This document shows, piece by piece, positions 59,270 to 64,000 of a stretch of 64,000 nucleotides of DNA; the first letter of the stretch is position 1, and each line of letters opens with the position of its first letter. Location: contig JBGSHM010000031.1 in the NCBI GenBank assembly GCA_041752235.1, positions 82,310 to 146,309 on the forward strand, in the 5' to 3' direction. The stretch is from SpSt-398 sp041752235. Its GTDB lineage: Bacteria > Bacteroidota > Bacteroidia > Chitinophagales > Chitinophagaceae. A program made the position numbers and the translations under genes. Under the pieces are notes generated by a model, which worked only from the letters and a program-made list of their open reading frames with translations, was not told the origin of the DNA and did no database searches.

Positions 59270-61003
59270 ATGAAAAAGTCAATCTTTCTATTATTCCTTT
59301 TTGCAGCCGCCTTCACCATGGCCTCGGCACAAAACAAACCCGTGCTCAAGACAAAAACGCCGGTGAAAGCAACCAGCGCCATTAAATTAAAAGGCACCGT
59401 GCCATATCTGGTACGCAGTTCCTCACAGGTGAGGCAGATCGTTCCTGCCAGTGCAACCAATCCAAGTTTCAAACTTCAACGTGGATCGGTGCCATACAAA
59501 AGAAATGCATCGCCTCCCAGCAATCCAACAACGCCCAATGAGGAAGGTCGCTATTGCACCGAATCATTGGTCAGTGAAGAGAAAGGCGATGAAAAACGGA
59601 TCGTTTTGGGAAATCAGAACGATAAGATCTATCCCGGAGCGATCTATTATGAAAGTGCCATTTTGAGTGGTGCCTATAATGCACCAACCCTGCAACTCAA
59701 ACCCTATAACATCACAACCGACCTGTTTTCTGCTGCTTTTACAGAAAGCTCGATTGTACAGGTGGATCCAACCTTAGGTGGCGTGAACAATGGGCTCAGT
59801 ACCTTGATGCGTCGTAGCATGACCACCAAGAATGCCGCTCGTGTTGTACCAGAGGTAAAAATCCTCAATTCATCGGAGCAATTGGCCTTTGAGATCGGAG
59901 CCAATTTCAGCGGCTATGGTGCCGACCTGAATGCCTCTTTCAATTATATGAAGAGCACCCGGAAGAATGTTTTCCTGGCCCGGTTGACCCAGGTATATTT
60001 TTCGGTGATGCTCAATGTGGCCGATGGCCGGCAACTGGTGAACAACAATCCTTTGCCAAACAACCTGGTCTATGTAAACAAAGTAAACTATGGCCGCCTG
60101 GGGTATATCTTCATTGCCTCCGACAGCAGCCGCGAAGCGATTCAGGCCGCTCTTGATTTCACTTATTCATCGGGGAATGTAGGTGGAGGAGTCAATGCCC
60201 GTCTCAACTATGAAAGGACAGTAAGCTCAATGCAAATTAGTGGGTTCTTTTTTGGCGGGGATGCAGCCAATACCATTAGCCTCAATTCGCCCAATCAACT
60301 CCAGGCCTTTGATGATTATGTGCAGAATGGCTTACGCCTCGACCCCAATGTGGCTCCTGTCGCCGTCAGCTATGAATTGAAGTACCTGAACGATAACTCA
60401 ACAGCCGCAACACGTAGTACCACTACCTATACCGAGCGTCAATGTACACCGGCCAGGGGCATCAATCTCCAGCTTCACAACGTGGCCATCGAAGATGTAC
60501 ATGGCGGGGATTGCAGTTATGCCTGGGGAAAGATATCGGTGGAGATATGGGAAACCAACAGGGACCGTGCGCCTTTGAATAAAATATGGACAGGCACCCT
60601 TTGGGAGCATAATGCCGCCCAACCCAACCGCACCGTGATCAATTATGCCGATATACGGGCAGGCAATACCCTTCGGGATGAGATCATGAACCTTCCTAAC
60701 GGCAGCCGTAACATAACCCTGAACCCGATCCTGGTCAATGAAGGCCGCATCATGTTCCGGTTCTTTATTGAGATCAATACCCGGCACAAAGACAATGATT
60801 TTGCAGCCCTGGGAGAACATGGCATGCGCCGCGTAGAGGTAGTGGAGAAATCACTTAATGAGATTTTTGCCAGCCGGGAAGCGATCGCGACCGATTCTAG
60901 AGGTAAATACAAATATGGCACGTTTAAAGCCGGACGTTTTTGTTCGAATTCAGACAGGGTGCATTGTTTTTACGCCCTGTTCTCCGTAACTGAATCACGT
61001 TAG
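59270..61003 (+). CDS. Cholesterol-dependent-cytolysin-like (thiol-activated cytolysin) protein
   Basis: A 577-residue secreted protein with signal FLFAAAFTMASAQ and a Lys/Pro-rich linker (KPVLKTKTPVK). Residues about 115-390 match the CDC core: NDKIYPGAIYYESAIL (121-124 YPGA), KNVFLARLTQVYFSVMLNV, ALDFTYSSGNV, FFFGGDAANTISLNSPNQLQ (Gly-Gly at 329-330) and SYELKYLNDNSTAATRS. The C-terminal 190 residues differ from classical domain 4; the tryptophan-rich undecapeptide ECTGLAWEWWR that contacts cholesterol is absent. CDC-like proteins without it are known in Bacteroidota such as Elizabethkingia. Pore formation is inferred, not proven. Confidence 0.85.
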   Translation: MKKSIFLLFLFAAAFTMASAQNKPVLKTKTPVKATSAIKLKGTVPYLVRSSSQVRQIVPASATNPSFKLQRGSVPYKRNASPPSNPTTPNEEGRYCTESLVSEEKGDEKRIVLGNQNDKIYPGAIYYESAILSGAYNAPTLQLKPYNITTDLFSAAFTESSIVQVDPTLGGVNNGLSTLMRRSMTTKNAARVVPEVKILNSSEQLAFEIGANFSGYGADLNASFNYMKSTRKNVFLARLTQVYFSVMLNVADGRQLVNNNPLPNNLVYVNKVNYGRLGYIFIASDSSREAIQAALDFTYSSGNVGGGVNARLNYERTVSSMQISGFFFGGDAANTISLNSPNQLQAFDDYVQNGLRLDPNVAPVAVSYELKYLNDNSTAATRSTTTYTERQCTPARGINLQLHNVAIEDVHGGDCSYAWGKISVEIWETNRDRAPLNKIWTGTLWEHNAAQPNRTVINYADIRAGNTLRDEIMNLPNGSRNITLNPILVNEGRIMFRFFIEINTRHKDNDFAALGEHGMRRVEVVEKSLNEIFASREAIATDSRGKYKYGTFKAGRFCSNSDRVHCFYALFSVTESR

Positions 61004-61024
61004 AAATCAATCAACTTTCTTTCT

Positions 61025-61717
61025 ATGTACCATAAAATGATTTTGTTTACTCTGCTGCTTGGCATGGCATCCATGGCAGAGGCGCAAAAGCCCAAGCTCA
61101 AGACAAAGGTATCACCCACCAAGCCTGCACTCCCGAATAATCAGGTACCCAATACGGTGATCACGGGTCCATTTACGGTGGCGTATACACCAACAATCAT
61201 AGAGCACCTGGCACCCAAGACCAAGGTCAGGGGAGATGATAATTTCAATGATAAAAAAGTGTATGTAACGGTGAACATGAACTACCAGTACAATCGCCGG
61301 GCAGGTGATAGTGTGGTCAAACTGATCATCACCCTGAGCGGGGAGGAAGATGAAGCAGAAAGAGCAGGGGAGCAACGATCCCTGTTTGAGGGGCGGTGGG
61401 AGAAGATCGTTTACCGGGCTCCCGCGGGTCATCGGATCAAGAATGTGACCGGAGAACATGCCGCTTATTTCTCCTTTAATGCCGATCCAACACGTCCTGG
61501 TACCAGCTTGCGGGTTGGGACATGCAAGGGCTATTATTTCAGCCTGAGCGCGAATACCCTGAGTTTTGAGTTTGATGAACGGATCATTCAGGACATACAG
61601 ATCGGTACCCATTTTTCCGGACCTGATTTTAATCCCGATCCCAATTTCCGGGGCTGCCAGTTTGAGATCAATAAGTTGCAATTAAAACCCATGTCCATCA
61701 CCCTGGAAAAAATTTAA
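61025..61717 (+). CDS. Exported companion of the cytolysin-like protein
   Basis: A 230-residue secreted protein with signal LFTLLLGMASMAEAQ and the same Lys-rich linker as its neighbour (KPKLKTKVSPTKP). Strand-like segments (KKVYVTVNMNYQYNRRAGDS, FSLSANTLSFEFDERIIQDI) suggest a beta-sandwich, but no family was recognised. It starts 21 bases after the cytolysin-like gene and precedes a terminator, so the two form a pair; by analogy with two-component CDC-like toxins it could be the partner, chaperone or anchor, which is an inference. Confidence 0.68.
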   Translation: MYHKMILFTLLLGMASMAEAQKPKLKTKVSPTKPALPNNQVPNTVITGPFTVAYTPTIIEHLAPKTKVRGDDNFNDKKVYVTVNMNYQYNRRAGDSVVKLIITLSGEEDEAERAGEQRSLFEGRWEKIVYRAPAGHRIKNVTGEHAAYFSFNADPTRPGTSLRVGTCKGYYFSLSANTLSFEFDERIIQDIQIGTHFSGPDFNPDPNFRGCQFEINKLQLKPMSITLEKI

Positions 61718-61738
61718 CCATTTTCCGTCCTCTTTCAT

Positions 61739-61768
61739 ATAAAGGCTGTACTTGTGCAGCCTTTTTCT
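61739..61768 (+). terminator. Terminator after the cytolysin-like pair
   Basis: AAAGGCTG (61741-61748) and CAGCCTTT (61757-61764) form an 8-bp stem followed by TTTTTC. It lies 22 bases after the companion gene stop codon and separates it from the CARDB gene. Confidence 0.85.
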
Positions 61769-61795
61769 TTTTATGCCTGGCCAGTTCCTCCCTTC

Positions 61796-61842
61796 CTACA
61801 TGGTTATGTAGTTGTAAGGGGAATGGGATTTGAACATATTTG
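61796..61842 (+). promoter_or_regulatory. Regulon operator and promoter, site 3 (CARDB gene)
   Basis: Palindrome CTACATGGTTATGTAG (61796-61811), then TTG (61812-61814), 20 bases, CATATTTG (61835-61842, one base off TAnnTTTG). The start codon is 18 bases past the minus-7 box. The layout is the same as at sites 1 and 2. Confidence 0.75.
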
Positions 61843-61859
61843 TTGATAAAATACGAAAC

Positions 61860-62861
61860 ATGAAACGCCTATCATTTTTTGCTTTGCTGATCCTCCTAAC
61901 CTTATTTGCCGGTGAAACCAGGGCACAGGCCAAACCAGACCTGGTGGTAAGAGAGATCATTTCCATTGAGCCTTTTCTTGACTCGGCGAGAAATCTTACC
62001 CGGGTAAGGGTCTTGGCCAAGATCGGCAATGCAGGTGCCACCTCATCTGGCAATTCATTAATTGAAATGCGTATTTACAAACAGGCTGGCGCCGATCCCG
62101 CGGGCTGGTACGGATTACCTCCCGTAGGCATTCCTGGTATCTCACCCAAAAAGGATACAATGCTGGAAGTCGTATTCACTGATCAGCAAAAGCATGTTTC
62201 ACCGGGAAGATCGCAAGTTCAATTGTTGCTTGATCCCCGGCGTACGGTTGATGAAGGCAATGAGACCAATAATTCAATGAATAAGGAATTAACTGTTCAG
62301 GGCAACAACCCGGGAAACCAGATCACGGAGGTTTACAGAGTCCCCGCCACAATTCAGGCTACAGGTACGATCCGGGCCTTGACCGCTTTCTCCGCCAACT
62401 TCAATACCCCCGGTGATTTTTTAAGCACTTCCAGTACGGTAGAGTTTATTACACGTGTCAGATATAACCATGACCAGCAAAATATACAGGTTCAGAAAAC
62501 AGGGGTAACACTAAAAAAAGGCGGGATCTATCATTTTGATATTTTTTTCCAATCCCAACTACAATTCAAATCCTTTACCCAGGTTTTCCCCTGGATAAAT
62601 GTCAACCTCAAGGCCGGTACAACGTATGAAGTGATCTATGAGCAGTATCCCATGGTCAGTTCCAATACCACTTCCTGGTCTAATGATAATTTCTTTTTTG
62701 GAAAATTGGTCAGCGTGGAAGTATACGTCCCGGCAGGAACAAACATTACGTTGATCGGCTCGGTCGACTACAAAGGAATAGCCCGTCAATTGAGGTCGGA
62801 GGACATCAAAGGGAAATCCTTTTCCGGCTATCTGAGTGGTTATCTGGTAAAAGAATTCTGA
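61860..62861 (+). CDS. Exported CARDB and C1q-like protein
   Basis: A 333-residue secreted protein with signal FFALLILLTLFAGETRAQ. Residues about 22-150 form a CARDB-type adhesion domain (KPDLVVREIISIEPF, VRVLAKIGNAGATSSGNSLI, RTVDEGNETNNSMNKELTV). Residues about 175-333 look C1q-like: TAFSANFNTPGDFL, TGVTLKKGGIYHFDIFFQSQLQ and the closing KGKSFSGYLSGYLVKEF. The gene has its own operator and promoter and ends convergent with the YebC-like gene. A surface-binding role is likely. Confidence 0.75.
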   Translation: MKRLSFFALLILLTLFAGETRAQAKPDLVVREIISIEPFLDSARNLTRVRVLAKIGNAGATSSGNSLIEMRIYKQAGADPAGWYGLPPVGIPGISPKKDTMLEVVFTDQQKHVSPGRSQVQLLLDPRRTVDEGNETNNSMNKELTVQGNNPGNQITEVYRVPATIQATGTIRALTAFSANFNTPGDFLSTSSTVEFITRVRYNHDQQNIQVQKTGVTLKKGGIYHFDIFFQSQLQFKSFTQVFPWINVNLKAGTTYEVIYEQYPMVSSNTTSWSNDNFFFGKLVSVEVYVPAGTNITLIGSVDYKGIARQLRSEDIKGKSFSGYLSGYLVKEF

Positions 62862-62872
62862 GGCCGCTGGTG

Positions 62873-63595
62873 TCAGCCCATATTATGAAACACCTTCTGG
62901 ACATCATCATCCTGTTCGAGTTTTTCGATCAGTTTGCTCACGTCCTCGGCTTGTTCATCCGATAGGGGAACAGTAGTAGAAGGGATCCATTCCAGTTCCG
63001 CGCTGATTGGGGTGATCCCTTTTTCTTCCAGTGCCTTTTGCATATTGCCAAAATCGGTGAAGGCGGAGCGGACCACGAGTATGTCTTCTCCGTTTTCGCC
63101 TGTGGCTTCTCCTAATTCTTCCAATCCAAAGTCAATCAACTCCAGTTCCAGGTCATCTGTATTCAGGCCTTCGGGTTTTAATCGGAAAACCCCCATTTTT
63201 TTGAATTGAAAACTTACACTGCCGCTGTTTCCCAGGGCCCCACCGCCTTTATTAAAGAGGGATTTCACATTCGCTACAGTACGTACATGGTTATCAGTGG
63301 CGGTCTCCACCAGGATAGCTACCCCATGTGGGCCATATCCTTCGTAGAGGATCTCATCAAAGTTATCCATCTCCTTACCCAGGGCCCGCTTGATGGCGGC
63401 TTCCACCCGGTCCTTGGGCATATTCACACTCTTGGCGTTCTGCATACACCGGCGAAGCGCCGGGTTTACATTGGGGTCAGACCCACCTGATTTAACAGCA
63501 ATAGCGATCTCCTTACCAATACGGGTAAACTGCTTGGCCATCCGGTCCCACCGGGCAAACATCGTGGCTTTACGTACTTCAAAAATCCGTCCCAT
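62873..63595 (-). CDS. YebC/PmpR-family regulator or translation factor
   Basis: A 240-residue cytoplasmic protein of the YebC/TACO1 family. The start MGRIFEVRKATMFARWDRMA is a Bacteroidota variant of the AGHSKW N-terminus, and GGSDPNVNPALRRCMQNAKS, KDRVEAAIKRALGKE and LYEGYGPHGVAILVETATDN are diagnostic. Family members act as regulators or help ribosomes at proline stretches. The ATG at 63595 is used because the frame upstream translates heptamer repeats. Confidence 0.94.
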   Translation of the reverse strand: MGRIFEVRKATMFARWDRMAKQFTRIGKEIAIAVKSGGSDPNVNPALRRCMQNAKSVNMPKDRVEAAIKRALGKEMDNFDEILYEGYGPHGVAILVETATDNHVRTVANVKSLFNKGGGALGNSGSVSFQFKKMGVFRLKPEGLNTDDLELELIDFGLEELGEATGENGEDILVVRSAFTDFGNMQKALEEKGITPISAELEWIPSTTVPLSDEQAEDVSKLIEKLEQDDDVQKVFHNMG

Positions 63596-63630
63596 GGTTG
63601 TGAATTGAGGGGGCGAATTTACGGGAAAAA

Positions 63631-63701
63631 CGTGAGACGTGAGTTTCGTGAGACGTGAGACGTGAGGCGTGAGACGTGAGACGTGAGGCGTGAGACGTGA
63701 G
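63631..63701. repeat. GAGACGT heptamer repeat block
   Basis: Tandem seven-base units CGTGAGA and CGTGAGG with one interruption CGTGAGTTTCGTGAG, upstream of the YebC-like gene. Unit and interruption match the block at 50190. A further short set of TTTGCCT units lies at 63772-63796 before the carbamoyltransferase gene. Confidence 0.85.
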
Positions 63702-63825
63702 AAACTCTCGTTTTTGCCAGTATTCAAAAAAATAGTTGTCTTTATTTGCCACTTGGCCATCATTGCCTTTTTGCCTTTTGCTCTTTGCCTTTTTTATAAA
63801 CCATCCCCAAAAGCAACTCATAGTC

Positions 63826-64000
63826 ATGCAACAATTTACCTCCGTACGGGATATTTCAGATGTGGATGCACTGGTGCAGGAAGCACTGGAGATAAAAGCA
63901 AATCCTTATGCTTTTCAACACCTGGGCAAGAACAAAACACCGGGACTGGTTTTTCTGAATCCAAGCCTCCGTACCCGGCTCAGCACACAGATTGCTGCTC
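63826..64000 (+). CDS. N-acetyl- or N-succinylornithine carbamoyltransferase, N-terminal fragment
   Basis: The gene runs off the right edge; 58 complete codons are visible. The start MQQFTSVRDISDVDALVQEA resembles Bacteroidota transcarbamylases of arginine synthesis, and LVFLNPSLRTRLSTQIAA contains the carbamoyl-phosphate loop in the SLRTR form, rather than the STRTR form of ordinary ornithine transcarbamylase. SLRTR is characteristic of enzymes that use N-succinyl- or N-acetylornithine. Which acyl group is used cannot be told from the fragment. Confidence 0.82.
   Translation, partial: MQQFTSVRDISDVDALVQEALEIKANPYAFQHLGKNKTPGLVFLNPSLRTRLSTQIAA

Noticed and set aside
60412..60812. A classical cholesterol-binding domain 4 in the cytolysin-like protein
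   Set aside because: No ECTGLAWEWWR-like undecapeptide is present, so cholesterol dependence was not claimed.
63596..63763. N-terminal extension of the YebC-like protein
   Set aside because: It translates GAGACGT repeats into SRLTPHV units; the family N-terminus starts at 63595.

Overview
The window reads as a chromosomal segment of a Bacteroidota bacterium, most likely Chitinophagaceae. The support is a SusC/SusD pair, promoters of the Bacteroidota type (TTG, 18-20 bases, TAnnTTTG), exported proteins ending their signals in AQ, an N-succinyl/acetylornithine-type carbamoyltransferase start at the right edge, and FKBP, DUF1573, RHS and E1 alpha-beta fusion proteins typical of the phylum. No insertion sequence, phage, integrase or CRISPR array was seen.

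Region 1 (1-19.9 kb) is a sugar-acid locus. On the minus strand a SusC/SusD outer-membrane uptake pair (7070-11800) is followed, after a hairpin and a separate promoter, by an operon for oxidative aldonate breakdown: semialdehyde dehydrogenase, IlvD/Edd dehydratase, exported SMP-30-type lactonase, FAH-family dehydratase/hydrolase and a GntP-type permease. Together these resemble a Weimberg-like route from a pentonolactone to 2-oxoglutarate. On the plus strand an AraC regulator leads an operon with a gluconokinase-like FGGY kinase, a bile-acid/sodium-type symporter, an exported RraA homologue and a Tat-exported enolase-superfamily dehydratase. Two Gfo/Idh/MocA oxidoreductases and a second AraC regulator border it.

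Region 2 (19.9-27.6 kb) holds a DUF4386 membrane protein, a small membrane protein coupled to a thioredoxin-reductase-like flavoprotein, and a 1610-residue RHS protein whose C-terminal tail looks like a papain-fold toxin. A perfect 20-bp inverted repeat separates the RHS gene from a small unrecognised gene before it. A tRNA-Asp with a consensus promoter and terminator closes the region.

Region 3 (27.8-51.7 kb) is mostly housekeeping: accA, dapA, an esterase, rnz with a STAS protein, clpC, cmk with a potassium channel, FKBP isomerase, an exonuclease-GIY-YIG fusion, an rRNA methyltransferase, a lipase, an aminotransferase, a PfkB kinase, TPR, pepsin-like and CBM48-like secreted proteins, DUF1573 proteins, a fused E1 dehydrogenase, PhzF and a DCC-family protein.

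Region 4 (51.7-62.9 kb) is the most unusual. A TPR sensor kinase and a NarL-type response regulator are followed by a run of secreted proteins: a LamG/OmpA-like protein, two C1q-like jelly-roll proteins, a glycine-rich protein, a lipoprotein, a cholesterol-dependent-cytolysin-like protein with a companion, and a CARDB plus C1q-like protein. Three start points in this run share a perfect CTACAT-N4-ATGTAG palindrome placed at the same distance from a Bacteroidota promoter, so the cluster looks like a dedicated two-component regulon for a secreted, possibly pore-forming, surface system.

Many spacers carry short tandem repeats with a strict 7-base period (several different unit sequences), or 8- or 9-base units, some folding into long palindromes between convergent genes.
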